Below are positions 30,669-37,998 of a stretch of 37,998 nucleotides of DNA, in pieces. Origin of the DNA: a virus. The position numbers and the translations under genes are program-made. The first letter of the stretch is position 1. Each line of letters begins with the position of its first letter. Under the pieces are notes generated by a model. That model had not been told where the DNA came from and made no database searches. It saw nothing but the letters and a program-made list of their open reading frames with translations. The stretch lies in IMG/VR virus record IMGVR_UViG_3300041991_000045, positions 1 to 37,998 of that record. The stretch is one strand, 5' to 3'.

Positions 30669-30878
30669 TCAGTTCCACAGCTGCACGAGCACAGCCTCGG
30701 TTTGGGTGGCTTGGGTGGCGTCGGGCAGGTTGACCGCCGTGCCCATGGGCAGGAACGGGCCGAGCGAGGCGAGGCCCTGGTTGGCTGCCAGCGCGGCCTC
30801 GGTGACGCTGCCGGTACGGCCGAGCACGCGCTGGCACAAGGCGTCGATGGTTTCACCCTGCAGCGCGCGGACAAGCAT
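30669..30878 (-). CDS. X: Tail protein gpX
   Basis: This 69-aa protein matches P2 gpX (67 aa), a LysM-like tail protein. The signature is GETIDALCQRVLGRTGSVTEAALAANQGLASLGPFLPMGTAVNLPD. The ATG shares one base with the stop of L. Its place between L and the holins is as in P2. Confidence 0.95.
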   Translation of the reverse strand: MLVRALQGETIDALCQRVLGRTGSVTEAALAANQGLASLGPFLPMGTAVNLPDATQATQTEAVLVQLWN

Positions 30879-31342
30879 CAGATCAGCTCCACGTCGGAGC
30901 GCGGCCGGCCGAGGATGTCGCGGATGGCGAAGCGCAGGTTGCGCCGGTAGTCGTCGACGGTGGTGTCGAGATCGTCGGCGCGGCGAATACCGGCGGCGGT
31001 GGTGTCGAAGTTACGGTACCGCTCGATGAGCTCGGCCTGCGCGCTGGAGTACACGGCACGGCGGTACAGCAGCACCAGGCGCGACTCGCCGGCGATGGTC
31101 TTGGCTGGCACGTCGGCAAGGGTGACGTAGCCGAGGTCGACCTGCGCCTGTTGCCAGATGGCGAGCAGATCCTCGACGCCGGCCATGGCAATGGAGAGGC
31201 ACTCGCCGAGGCGGTCGTCGGTGACGGTGGCGTCGATGCGCATGACGGTGCGCGCGGTGGCGAGGTTGATGGACGGGTACCAGTCGCCGGAGCTTATTTC
31301 CGTGGCGTCCGGTGAGGGCGCGGTGGCGACGAATCCAGTCAT
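30878..31342 (-). CDS. L: Head completion/stabilisation protein gpL
   Basis: This 154-aa protein matches P2 gpL (about 169 aa), which closes the filled head. The pattern is SGDWYPSINLATARTVMRIDATVTDDRLGECLSIAMAGVEDLLAIWQQ followed by RLVLLYRRAVYSSAQAELIERYRNFDTTAAG. It lies between M and X as in P2. Confidence 0.94.
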   Translation of the reverse strand: MTGFVATAPSPDATEISSGDWYPSINLATARTVMRIDATVTDDRLGECLSIAMAGVEDLLAIWQQAQVDLGYVTLADVPAKTIAGESRLVLLYRRAVYSSAQAELIERYRNFDTTAAGIRRADDLDTTVDDYRRNLRFAIRDILGRPRSDVELI

Positions 31343-31408
31343 GGGAACCTCAAATAGGTGCGGCGGTGATCGGTGGGTCGTGCAAGGGAGAGAGGGCCTG
31401 CACTAGCA

Positions 31409-31428
31409 CCGAGCCGCCGCGGGCTCGG
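31409..31428. other. Stem-loop between L and M
   Basis: CCGAGCC (31409-31415) pairs with GGCTCGG (31422-31428) around a 6-base loop, seven bases from the M stop codon in the 92-bp gap before L. No T-run follows on either strand. It may tune message stability or partial termination within the capsid operon. Confidence 0.35.
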
Positions 31429-31434
31429 GTGAGC

Positions 31435-32103
31435 TCAGTTGACGGGGGGCGTGGTGGCAGACAGCTGCTTTTTCAGCTTCTGGATCTGCTGGGTGACGCC
31501 GCACCGCGCGTTCAGTCGCAGCGCCTGCTGCAAGTGGTCGATGGCCTGCGCGGGGGCGGTGTCGCGCAGGGACAGGCCGATGGCCTTGTGGAGTTTGGCG
31601 CGCACCTCATCCGGCATGTCGCGCCCTTGGGTAAGTGCACCGACCTGCAGCAGCTGGTCGGCGGTGACGGTGCTGTCCGCGGTGCCGGCCTGGTCGGCAA
31701 TTTCCTCGACGAGCAAGGTGGCCAGGTCGCGCTGGTAGTGCTCGGGCAGCTTGATGTCGTGGGTGAGCATGTGCGCAGCCATGGCCAGCGCGCCGGCAAT
31801 GTCGCCAGTGTCGATATGCCAGACCATGACGGTGGCGAGCACGTCGTCCTGCGCGGGCTGGTCGGCCTGCATGACGCCGTCGATCCACGCGGCGTAGTCG
31901 GGCAGCAGCTTGCGCTTGAGCTCGATCTTTGCCTGCAGGGACTGGATCGCCTTGAGCGACCGCTTGTCGGTGGCCAGCTTGGCGAGCATGAGCTCGTAGG
32001 CGCTTCCGGTGGCGGTGGGCGTGGCCGTGCCCTGCACGACGGCTTTGTCGTGCGCCTGGGCGGCTTGGATGCGCTGGACGTGGCGCTGGGCGGGGCTGGA
32101 CAT
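31435..32103 (-). CDS. M: Terminase small subunit gpM
   Basis: This 222-aa protein matches P2 gpM (about 247 aa), the cos-recognising endonuclease subunit. The pattern is SPAQRHVQRIQAAQAHDKAV, then YELMLAKLATDKRSLKAIQSLQAKIELKRKLLPDYAAWIDGVM, then TVMVWHIDTGDIAGALAMAAHMLTHDIKLPEHYQRDLATLLVEEIAD. It works with P to cut and package DNA. ATG 32103 has GGAGAG upstream. A stem-loop (about 32131-32155) lies between N and M. Confidence 0.94.
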   Translation of the reverse strand: MSSPAQRHVQRIQAAQAHDKAVVQGTATPTATGSAYELMLAKLATDKRSLKAIQSLQAKIELKRKLLPDYAAWIDGVMQADQPAQDDVLATVMVWHIDTGDIAGALAMAAHMLTHDIKLPEHYQRDLATLLVEEIADQAGTADSTVTADQLLQVGALTQGRDMPDEVRAKLHKAIGLSLRDTAPAQAIDHLQQALRLNARCGVTQQIQKLKKQLSATTPPVN

Positions 32104-32201
32104 GGCGGGCTCTCCTCGTTCGGTGATCGTCCCGCCCGCCTGGTTGCAGGCGAGCGGGGCTTTCACTTGCTTCTCTGCGGGGTTGTGGGTGACGGACGCG
32201 G

Positions 32202-33206
32202 TTACGAGATGACGATGTTCTCGACCAGGGCGACACCACCGTAGTTTTCGACGACGTAGGCGTCGTTGGACGACTCGTAGTTCTCGACACGGTCACGCTT
32301 GGGGTTGTCGATCAGCCGGCGACGGCGGGCGCCGTCCTGGTAGTAGATCGACAGGTTGTCCAGCGTGGTGACCAGCACGGTGTTGTCGGGGAAGAACGGC
32401 ACCCGCACGGCCGGTATACCGCCCAGGGTCTTCTGGCTGATGATGATGTCGCTGGCCAGCTCGTTCTCGGCGGTCTGCTGCTGGTTGACGCGCTTGAAGT
32501 ACTTGTCGTGCAACAGCGAGCGACCGCAGATGGCGACCAGCGCCGTGCTATCGCGCAACGGCAGGTCGAGCAGCTCGATTGCGTCCAGCACCATGGCATC
32601 CAGGTTCTCGTAGTCCTTGCCGGCACCGACTTCGACCTTGCCGCTGGCTGCCACGACTTCGAACATCCAGTGCGCCGGCGCGTCGGTTCGGATGTGCTGC
32701 AACCAGCCGGTATTGACGTCCTGCAACAGCGGGTTGGCGACGCGATCGGTGGCGACGGCAGCGCTCGTACCGTTGAAGCCGATCATGATGCGGTCGAGCG
32801 CCTGCTGGTTGATCACCACGTCGCGGCAGCGCGTCTGGAAGTCCGGGAACTTCGCCCACGCGTCCAGCTTGGCGTAGGACAGCGCGGTGTCGAAGTCGGT
32901 CTTCTTGCAGGTGTACGAGTTGCTAGCCATATCGGTCGGATCGGCCGGAACGCGATCGTTCAACGTGGTGTCGGTACGGCCGGCGATGGTGCTGCCGACG
33001 CCGAGCTTGATCTTTTCGCCGGTCTGTTCGACGACGCCGATGATGTTGATCTTGCCGAGGAAGGCGCTGGAGATCTGGATCTGATTTTCCAGTGTCTGCT
33101 GAACAGTCGGCGCCACGCTGAAACTGACGTTGGCGCTGTCGACGCTGTTGAGCTGCGCAACGCGCGTGGCGTACTGGTTGAAGACGATACGGGTTTCGTT
33201 ACGCAT
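32202..33206 (-). CDS. N: Major capsid protein gpN
   Basis: This 334-aa protein matches P2 gpN (357 aa before maturation). It starts MRNETRIVFNQYATRVAQLNSVDSANVSFSVAPTVQQTLENQIQISSAFLGKINIIGV. It also has SYTCKKTDFDTALSYAKLDAWAKFPDF and DRIMIGFNGTSAAVATDR, well-known parts of the family. N-terminal processing by gpO is expected from P2. Confidence 0.96.
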   Translation of the reverse strand: MRNETRIVFNQYATRVAQLNSVDSANVSFSVAPTVQQTLENQIQISSAFLGKINIIGVVEQTGEKIKLGVGSTIAGRTDTTLNDRVPADPTDMASNSYTCKKTDFDTALSYAKLDAWAKFPDFQTRCRDVVINQQALDRIMIGFNGTSAAVATDRVANPLLQDVNTGWLQHIRTDAPAHWMFEVVAASGKVEVGAGKDYENLDAMVLDAIELLDLPLRDSTALVAICGRSLLHDKYFKRVNQQQTAENELASDIIISQKTLGGIPAVRVPFFPDNTVLVTTLDNLSIYYQDGARRRRLIDNPKRDRVENYESSNDAYVVENYGGVALVENIVIS

Positions 33207-33262
33207 GGAATGGCTCCGGTGGCAACTGCGGGGGCGGCAGGATGTGTGGGATGGGTGGCGGG

Positions 33263-34123
33263 TCAGCAGTTGGTTGACGCGAAGCCGTCGCCGCCTGTCG
33301 CTGCCGGGCGCAGCGGGGTCGTCGGGTGGCTTTCGAGCTGGGTGCGCAGTGCCGCGAAGTCGGTATCGGCTTTCGCACGCGCTGACTCGATGGTTTCAAG
33401 CCTCGTGGTGAGATCGGCGAACTGGTCGACCACGCGCTGCGTGGCGGCGTTCTGGCTGGTGGAGAATTGCTCCATCACGTCGGCCAGGCCGGTGAGGGAC
33501 TCGGCGATTTCATTGAACTGGGCGTCGTGACCCTTGGCCTTGCCGGACAGCTTGGTGACCTTTTCCTTGATCGTCTTGAACAAGGTATCGATCGCGGTCT
33601 CGGACGGCTCTTCCTCGAACTCGATCTCGACGGCCTCGGCCACGCTGAACAGGTTGTCGGGCGACTGCTTGCGGTTGGTGAACGGGTTGGCGGCCGGATG
33701 CTGCGCAGCGAACGAAAGCACCTCGGTGCCCAGGCTGGCCGGGCTGTCGGTGACTCCGAGGCCTTGCAGGTAGGCGCGGTTGCTGCTGGCGAAGTTCTGG
33801 TTGACCTCGATGCTGCAATAAATCTTCTGCTTGGCCTTGACCAGCGACACCAGCTCGGTCGTCGGCTCGATCTGCGCGAACAGGGCCATCTTGCCCTTGA
33901 GGTCGCCGTCGGCGATGGGCTCGGCCTTGACGGCGACCACGTCGCCGTAGGCTTTGAACGGGCCGGACGGATCGAAGCCGCGGATGTGCTCGTTGAAGAT
34001 CCGCGCGCCATACGTGGTCGGGTTGTAGGTTGCGGCGATATCGAGCAGCCAGGAGCGTTCGATGTTGCGGCCGTCGGTGGTGGCGCCTTCGACGGCGACG
34101 CGGAAGAATTTGCTCTTGGCCAT
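33263..34123 (-). CDS. O: Capsid scaffold and maturation protease gpO
   Basis: This 286-aa protein matches P2 gpO (284 aa). The N-terminal serine protease part holds D17 (TTDGRN), H46 (FNEHIRGFDPSG) and S104 (IYCSIEVNQNF), in the same arrangement as the P2 catalytic triad. The C-terminal scaffold part from about 190 on is charged coiled coil. It guides shell assembly and then cleaves capsid proteins. GAGGT lies upstream of ATG 34123. It is the first gene of the leftward capsid unit. Confidence 0.95.
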   Translation of the reverse strand: MAKSKFFRVAVEGATTDGRNIERSWLLDIAATYNPTTYGARIFNEHIRGFDPSGPFKAYGDVVAVKAEPIADGDLKGKMALFAQIEPTTELVSLVKAKQKIYCSIEVNQNFASSNRAYLQGLGVTDSPASLGTEVLSFAAQHPAANPFTNRKQSPDNLFSVAEAVEIEFEEEPSETAIDTLFKTIKEKVTKLSGKAKGHDAQFNEIAESLTGLADVMEQFSTSQNAATQRVVDQFADLTTRLETIESARAKADTDFAALRTQLESHPTTPLRPAATGGDGFASTNC

Positions 34124-34164
34124 TGCGGAAACCTCGGGGCGTGGGCGCGGATAGATGACGCGGC

Positions 34165-34266
34165 CATGCTGCGCAGCGCGCGAATAAGCAGCAACGCGGG
34201 GGGTGTGTACCAGCGCCTTGGTACACGTGGCGCGGAATTAGATATGTGGGCGCGTGCGTGACGATG
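34165..34266. promoter_or_regulatory. Candidate divergent late promoter C between O and P
   Basis: The dyad TGTACCA-N6-TGGTACA lies at 34206-34225. To the left, CATGCTGCGCA (34165-34175) has its centre 45 bp away, as at site A. To the right, TGCGTGACGATG (34255-34266) resembles the same element in opposite orientation at an equal distance. One activator site could thus serve both O (leftward) and P (rightward). Confidence 0.7.
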
Positions 34267-34271
34267 CCGGC

Positions 34272-36041
34272 ATGTTGATGCCGCCCGTCCAACTCGATCT
34301 AGAACGCACCGCGCGCGCCCTGTACTGGATAGGCTGGGCGGTGGCTGACATTGCCGAGCACATCGGCAAGCCGCGCACGACGGTGCAGTCGTGGAAGGAT
34401 CGCGGCGAGTGGGACAAGGCGTCGGCGCTGACGCAGATGGAGACATCGCTTCAGGCACGTTGGACCGCTCTTGTGCTGAAGGATCCGAAGACCGGAAGCG
34501 ACTACAAGGAGATCGACCTGCTGGGACGGCAGGCGGAGCGTTTCGCGCGGGTGCGTCGGTACGATGCACCCGGTGGCAACGAGGCCGACCTGAATCCGAG
34601 CGTGGAGGCGCGCAACAGCGGGCCGAAGCGAAAGGCCGAGCGCAACGGATTCACGGAGGAACAGGCGGCCGAGCTGCGGCGCAAATTCGAGGCGTCGCTG
34701 TTCGACTACCAGCGCACCTGGCGAAAGGCCGCCGACGAGCGCACCCGCATGATCCTGAAGTCGCGCCAGATCGGCGCGACCTGGTACTTCGCACGCGAGG
34801 CACTGGACGACGCGATCGCCACCGGACGGAATCAAATTTTCCTGAGTGCGTCGAAGGCGCAGGCGCACATTTTCAAGCAGTACATCCGCCAGTTTGCGCT
34901 GGAGGCGTGCGGGGTCGACCTGAAGGGTGACCCGATCGTTTTGCCGAACGGCGCGCACCTGTACTTCCTCGGCATGAACGCCCGCACGGCGCAGGGATAC
35001 CACGGCAACTTCTACTTCGACGAGTTTTTCTGGACGTTCCAGTTCGAGGAGCTCAACAAGGTCGCCAGCGGCATGGCGATGCACAAGCAGTGGCGCAAGA
35101 CGTACTTCAGCACGCCGAGCGCGAAGAGCCACCAGGCGTACCCGCACTGGACTGGCGACCGATACAACCGACGGCGCGCGAAGAAAGACCAGCTGGTGAT
35201 CGACACCACGCACGACGCCCTGGTCGGTGGGCTTCGATGCCCTGACAAGGTATATCGCCAGATCGTGACGATCGAGGACGCCGAACGCGGCGGCTGCGAC
35301 CTGTTCGATATCGAGGAACTTCGCACGGAGTACTCGCCGGACGAGTTCGCGAACCTGCTGATGTGCCAGTTCATCGACGACGGCGACAGCCTGTTCACGC
35401 TGACCATGATGCAGGCATGCATGGTCGACAGCTGGGTCGACTGGAAGGATCTGTCGCCGCTGGCGGCTCGACCGTTTGCGAACTACCCGGTGTGGGTGGG
35501 CTATGACCCGTCGCTTGGAACCGCGGACGGTGACAGCGCTGGGGTGGTGGTGATCGCGCCACCGCGCAAGACGGGTGGAAAGTTCCGCATTCTCGAGCGG
35601 CACCGCCTGAAGGGTGGCGGCTTCGAGTCGCATGCCGAGCTGGTGAAGAAGATCACCCAGCGCTACCACGTCACCGAGATCAGTGTGGACAGCACCGGCA
35701 TCGGCGGTCCAGTGCACACGCTGGTGACGCAGTTCTTTCCTCGCGCCAAGCGGCTGGTGTACCAGCCGGAGTTGAAGGCGCTGATGGTGATGAAGGCGCA
35801 GAACGTGATCGAGAAAGGCCGGCTGGAGTTCGATGCCGGATCCACCGATATCGCGCAGTCGTTCATGGCCATTCGCAAGTCGCTGACCGACAGCGGGCGT
35901 TACGTGAAGTTTTCATCGGGCCGGTCGGATGACATAGGCCACGCCGATCTCGCGTGGGCAACCATGCAGGTCTTGATCAATGAACCGCTGGAGGGCGCGA
36001 ACGCGCGCAATACCAGTCAAGTGGAGATCTTCGAACTATGA
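34272..36041 (+). CDS. P: Terminase large subunit gpP (ATPase)
   Basis: This 589-aa protein (P2 gpP has about 590) starts with an HTH part (RTARALYWIGWAVADIAEHIGKPRTTVQSWKDRGEW). The ATPase part has ILKSRQIGATWYFAREALD (about 161-179) and the Walker B-like YFDEFFW (D250-E251). A nuclease-like domain follows, with D412 (VGYDPSLG), D473 (SVDSTG) and D553-D554 (DDIGHADLAW). It drives DNA into the head. The frame is open from GTG 34254, but ATG 34272 (or 34278) fits both the P2 length and the proposed transcription start. No Shine-Dalgarno sequence is evident. Confidence 0.95.
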   Translation: MLMPPVQLDLERTARALYWIGWAVADIAEHIGKPRTTVQSWKDRGEWDKASALTQMETSLQARWTALVLKDPKTGSDYKEIDLLGRQAERFARVRRYDAPGGNEADLNPSVEARNSGPKRKAERNGFTEEQAAELRRKFEASLFDYQRTWRKAADERTRMILKSRQIGATWYFAREALDDAIATGRNQIFLSASKAQAHIFKQYIRQFALEACGVDLKGDPIVLPNGAHLYFLGMNARTAQGYHGNFYFDEFFWTFQFEELNKVASGMAMHKQWRKTYFSTPSAKSHQAYPHWTGDRYNRRRAKKDQLVIDTTHDALVGGLRCPDKVYRQIVTIEDAERGGCDLFDIEELRTEYSPDEFANLLMCQFIDDGDSLFTLTMMQACMVDSWVDWKDLSPLAARPFANYPVWVGYDPSLGTADGDSAGVVVIAPPRKTGGKFRILERHRLKGGGFESHAELVKKITQRYHVTEISVDSTGIGGPVHTLVTQFFPRAKRLVYQPELKALMVMKAQNVIEKGRLEFDAGSTDIAQSFMAIRKSLTDSGRYVKFSSGRSDDIGHADLAWATMQVLINEPLEGANARNTSQVEIFEL

Positions 36042-37090
36042 AAAAGGCGAGCAAGATGCAGGCGACCGCAAAAAATACCGAGGGCCAGGCGCAGGCGTTC
36101 TCGTTTGGCGACCCGACGCCCGTGCTGGATGGTCGCGACGTGCTGGAGTGTTGCGAGGCATGGCGCAACGGCAAGTGGTACGAGCCACCGGTGTCACGCT
36201 ATGGGCTGGCCAAGTCGTTTCGCGCGGCGACGCACCACAGCTCGGCGATCTACCTGAAGCGAAACATTCTCGTTTCAACGTTCAAGCCGCACCCGCTGCT
36301 GAGCCGGTCCGACTTCTCGCAGTTCGCGCTCGATTACCTGGTGTTCGGTGACAGCTACATGGAGCGGATCACAAACCGCTTCGGCAAGGTGCTCAGGCTC
36401 AAGCCACCGCTGGCGAAGTACATGCGGCGTGGCGCTGACGATATGGACGTCTATTTCTCGGTGCTTGGTTGGAAGCAAGAGCACCAGTTCGACAAGGGGT
36501 CGGTGTTCCAGCTGATGGAGCCGGACATCAACCAGGAGATCTACGGACTGCCGGAGTACCTGGCATCGCTGCAGTCGGCCTGGTTGAACGAGTCAAGCAC
36601 GCTGTTCCGCAGGAAGTACTACCTCAACGGATCGCACGCCGGCTACATCCTTTACATGACCGACGCGCTGAGCGACGAGACCCAGATCGACAACCTCAAG
36701 CAGGCGATGAAGGACAGCAAGGGGCCTGGAAACTTCCGCAACATGATGCTGTACGCACCAGGCGGGAAAAAGGACGGCATTCAGATCATGCCGGTGAGCG
36801 AGGTCGCCGCAAAGGATGACTTTTTCAACATCAAGAACGTCACGCGAGACGACATGCTTGCAGGCCACCGCGTGCCGCCGCAGCTGCTCGGCCTGGTACC
36901 GACCGGAACGTCGGGTTTCGGCTCGGTCGTGCAGGCGGCGCAGGTTTTCTCGATCAACGAGATCGAACCGCTGCAGGCGCGGATGCGTGAGCTGAACGAC
37001 TGGGTTGGCCAGGAGGTCGTGCAGTTCGACAAGTATGCCGTCGCCGCACTCGCAACCAACGGCGCGACGAAGCCTAAATCCGGCGCCTAG
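36038..37090 (+). CDS. Q: Portal protein gpQ
   Basis: This 350-aa protein matches P2 gpQ (344 aa), the head portal. The family pattern is SFGDPTPVLDGRDVLECCEAWRNGKWYEPPVSRYGLAKSFRAATHHSSAIYLKRNIL, and VFGDSYMERITNRFGKVLRLKPPLAKYMRRG follows. ATG 36038 overlaps the stop codon of P by four bases. A terminator follows 50 bp later. Confidence 0.96.
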   Translation: MKKASKMQATAKNTEGQAQAFSFGDPTPVLDGRDVLECCEAWRNGKWYEPPVSRYGLAKSFRAATHHSSAIYLKRNILVSTFKPHPLLSRSDFSQFALDYLVFGDSYMERITNRFGKVLRLKPPLAKYMRRGADDMDVYFSVLGWKQEHQFDKGSVFQLMEPDINQEIYGLPEYLASLQSAWLNESSTLFRRKYYLNGSHAGYILYMTDALSDETQIDNLKQAMKDSKGPGNFRNMMLYAPGGKKDGIQIMPVSEVAAKDDFFNIKNVTRDDMLAGHRVPPQLLGLVPTGTSGFGSVVQAAQVFSINEIEPLQARMRELNDWVGQEVVQFDKYAVAALATNGATKPKSGA

Positions 37091-37140
37091 CTGCACGAGC
37101 GTCGGGCTGGGCTGACCAGTACCGCCATCACCCCCCACGA

Positions 37141-37163
37141 AAGCCGCCGAGAGGCGGCTTTTT
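37141..37163 (+). terminator. Rho-independent terminator after Q
   Basis: AAGCCGCC (37141-37148) and GGCGGCTT (37153-37160) form a perfect 8-bp stem with loop GAGA. The plus strand continues with T residues (TTTTTC in total). It closes the P-Q transcription unit. Confidence 0.88.
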
Positions 37164-37244
37164 CATGCCCTGAGCTAGACCGCAGCCCATTACTGCACCG
37201 GCGGTGCGATTCGGTGCGGTAATGAGCGGTTGAGCCCCATAGCG

Positions 37245-37266
37245 TGCGGTCTCCCCCGCCGCGCCC
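37245..37266. other. cos: Candidate cos site (cohesive-end packaging site)
   Basis: Read on the minus strand, 37266-37245 gives GGCGCGGCGGGGGAGACCGC followed by AC. This resembles the P2 cos core GGCGAGGCGGGGAAAGCAC, with a few extra or changed bases. P2 cos lies just beyond the end of Q, which is the position here (155 bp after the Q stop). The nick positions cannot be determined from the sequence. Confidence 0.55.
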
Positions 37267-37505
37267 GCGTTGACTTTAGAGAGTGTTTTCGACGAAGCCA
37301 TCCACAGCCCAGCGGGTGGCCTTGGTGCTGCCCTGAAGGTCTCCGGATACGCCTGGGAGCACGACGCGATCCGACGCGAGGAAAGGGCGATTTTTGCGTG
37401 ATTGCGCGGCTTTTGACTGTGGAAAGTGCGAGGGCATGGGAAAACGGTGATCCAGGTCACGCCGGTCATAAAGCACCGCAACTCAATGATTTATATATGC
37501 ATTTA
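37267..37505. other. Gene-free stretch without recognised feature
   Basis: Short open frames exist on both strands here, but they lack ribosome binding sites and protein-like composition. Part of it may belong to the packaging region next to cos. Towards 37480 the base composition turns AT-rich. Confidence 0.5.
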
Positions 37506-37721
37506 AATCACCTTGCAGAGGTGATTCAAGGTAACCACAGAGGTAATTTATCCGCAAGCCATTGATTTTATTGGCAGTGGATCTGGCGCGAGATTACCTT
37601 TTGATATGGTAACTAATTACTATGAAATTACCAATTAATTACCTTGAGGTTGTATCCGTTAAATGTTGTTTATTAACGATTTTGTGTTGCGAATCAAGCG
37701 AGATTACCTCGATTACCTTGA
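37506..37721. repeat. AT-rich island with repeated ATTACC motifs
   Basis: In about 215 bp the motif ATTACC (or GGTAAT) occurs at 37541, 37593, 37628, 37638, 37703 and 37712, with near matches GGTAACC (37530), GGTAACT (37608) and TCACCTT (37508). GCGAGATTACCT is repeated exactly at 37588-37599 and 37698-37709. The region is far richer in A+T than the rest of the phage. It might be a replication origin with iterons, a terminase-binding region next to cos or a regulator-binding array. No gene is seen in it. Confidence 0.7.
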
Positions 37722-37822
37722 TCCGAACGACCCGGACATTTTCCAGCTATAAAGCACCAGTTTTGTGCTGCTGATGCTCCGCCAGGTGATCAACTCGCCA
37801 TGCAAGCGCACTTGAGCCGATC

Positions 37823-37844
37823 GGTGGTACATCTGGTGGTACAT
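37823..37844. repeat. Candidate integrase arm-type sites, right arm
   Basis: GGTGGTACAT occurs at 37823-37832 and 37835-37844, a direct pair with a 12-bp period about 60 bp from attR. It matches the pair on the left arm (246-267) in sequence and in spacing. Confidence 0.62.
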
Positions 37845-37904
37845 ATTCACGGCGCGTCGGTGTCCATCCATACGCGGCAAGGGTTGCGAGCCGTTATTCG
37901 GTGG

Positions 37905-37920
37905 CCGGACGACCCACCAG
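37905..37920 (+). other. attR: attR core (phage attachment site)
   Basis: This is an exact 16-bp copy of the tRNA-Lys 3' end (CCGGACGACCCACCAG). The preceding bases are not tRNA-like, so only the short remnant marks the prophage end. The 78 bp beyond it (37921-37998) are host DNA without a visible gene. Confidence 0.9.
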
Positions 37921-37998
37921 CTATTACGGCGATTCCGGACCTTTCCGCGTCCTCTATGGGGATGGGCCCCAATTAAGCAGTTCTCTCCGACGGCTGAG

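Larger units (their letters stand above)
106..37920. mobile_element. P2-like prophage, apparently complete (about 37.8 kb)
   Basis: The element is bounded by a 16-bp direct repeat in the tRNA-Lys 3' end (106-121) and at 37905-37920. An integrase lies next to the left end. Inside are recognisable equivalents of P2 Q, P, O, N, M, L, X, R, S, V, W, J, I, H, FI, FII, E/E', T, U, D and ogr, plus lysis genes, a repressor and a replication protein. No P2 gpA (HUH-type replication initiator) and no clear gene B was found. None of the essential structural genes is visibly broken, so the prophage could be inducible. That is an inference from intact reading frames only. Confidence 0.93.

Noticed and set aside
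37128-37565. Open frames on both strands after Q
   Set aside because: They run through the terminator and the cos candidate, lack ribosome binding sites and have no protein-like pattern.
1-37998. CRISPR array, insertion sequence, rRNA or riboswitch
   Set aside because: No regularly spaced repeats of CRISPR type, no transposase gene, no rRNA signature and no riboswitch core were seen.

Overview
This window holds what looks like one complete P2-type (Peduoviridae-like) prophage integrated into the 3' end of a tRNA-Lys(UUU) gene. The host is a GC-rich gammaproteobacterium. The gene style, with a large zinc-ribbon/Toprim/helicase replication protein, a Com plus DNA methyltransferase cassette and many four-base gene overlaps, suggests Xanthomonadales (Xanthomonas, Stenotrophomonas, Rhodanobacter or Dyella relatives). 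That host placement is an inference. A 16-bp direct repeat, at 106-121 inside the tRNA and again at 37905-37920, marks attL and attR. Only about 105 bp of host DNA on the left and 78 bp on the right are visible.

Layout. 45-1554: tRNA-Lys, attL, candidate arm-type integrase sites and a rightward tyrosine integrase. 1608-2298: a small leftward gene and a rightward Cro/C1-type HTH gene. 2305-13170: one long leftward early operon of tightly overlapping genes. From its promoter end it encodes a small regulator in the Cox position, an Ogr/Delta-type late activator, an AlpA-type HTH protein, small proteins, an 898-aa primase/helicase-like replication protein, further small proteins, an m5C methyltransferase and a Dam-type adenine methyltransferase. 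13171-13273: the genetic switch, with an operator palindrome lying exactly between the -35 and -10 of the early promoter. 13274-14398: a CI-type repressor and a membrane-anchored cargo protein, both rightward.

14411-34123 is the leftward late region: D, U, T, E/E' (with a -1 frameshift site), FII, FI, W, V, two unassigned tail genes, H, I, J, then S, R, the lysis genes (Rz with nested Rz1, a small membrane protein, endolysin, two holins), X, L, M, N and O. The terminase (P) and portal (Q) genes point the other way at 34272-37090. A rightward com-methyltransferase cassette (26689-27592) is inserted between S and J.

Three copies of a dyad TGTACCA-N6-TGGTACA lie upstream of V, of J, and between O and P. 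Each has an identical 11-bp element 45 or 55 bp away on the gene side. They are good candidates for late promoters driven by the Ogr-like protein. The gene-free stretch 37091-37904 holds a terminator, a sequence resembling the P2 cos site, an AT-rich island full of ATTACC repeats, and integrase arm-type repeats.

In the proposed working logic, CI silences the leftward early promoter. Once it is relieved, the early operon makes the replication protein, the methyltransferases and Ogr. Ogr then switches on three or four late transcription units for packaging, capsid, tail, lysis and probably com-methyltransferase. The points most worth following up are the late-promoter family, the com-methyltransferase overlap with a hairpin at the second start, the replication module with the AT-rich repeat island, the VADPR repeats in the m5C methyltransferase, and the cargo protein behind CI.
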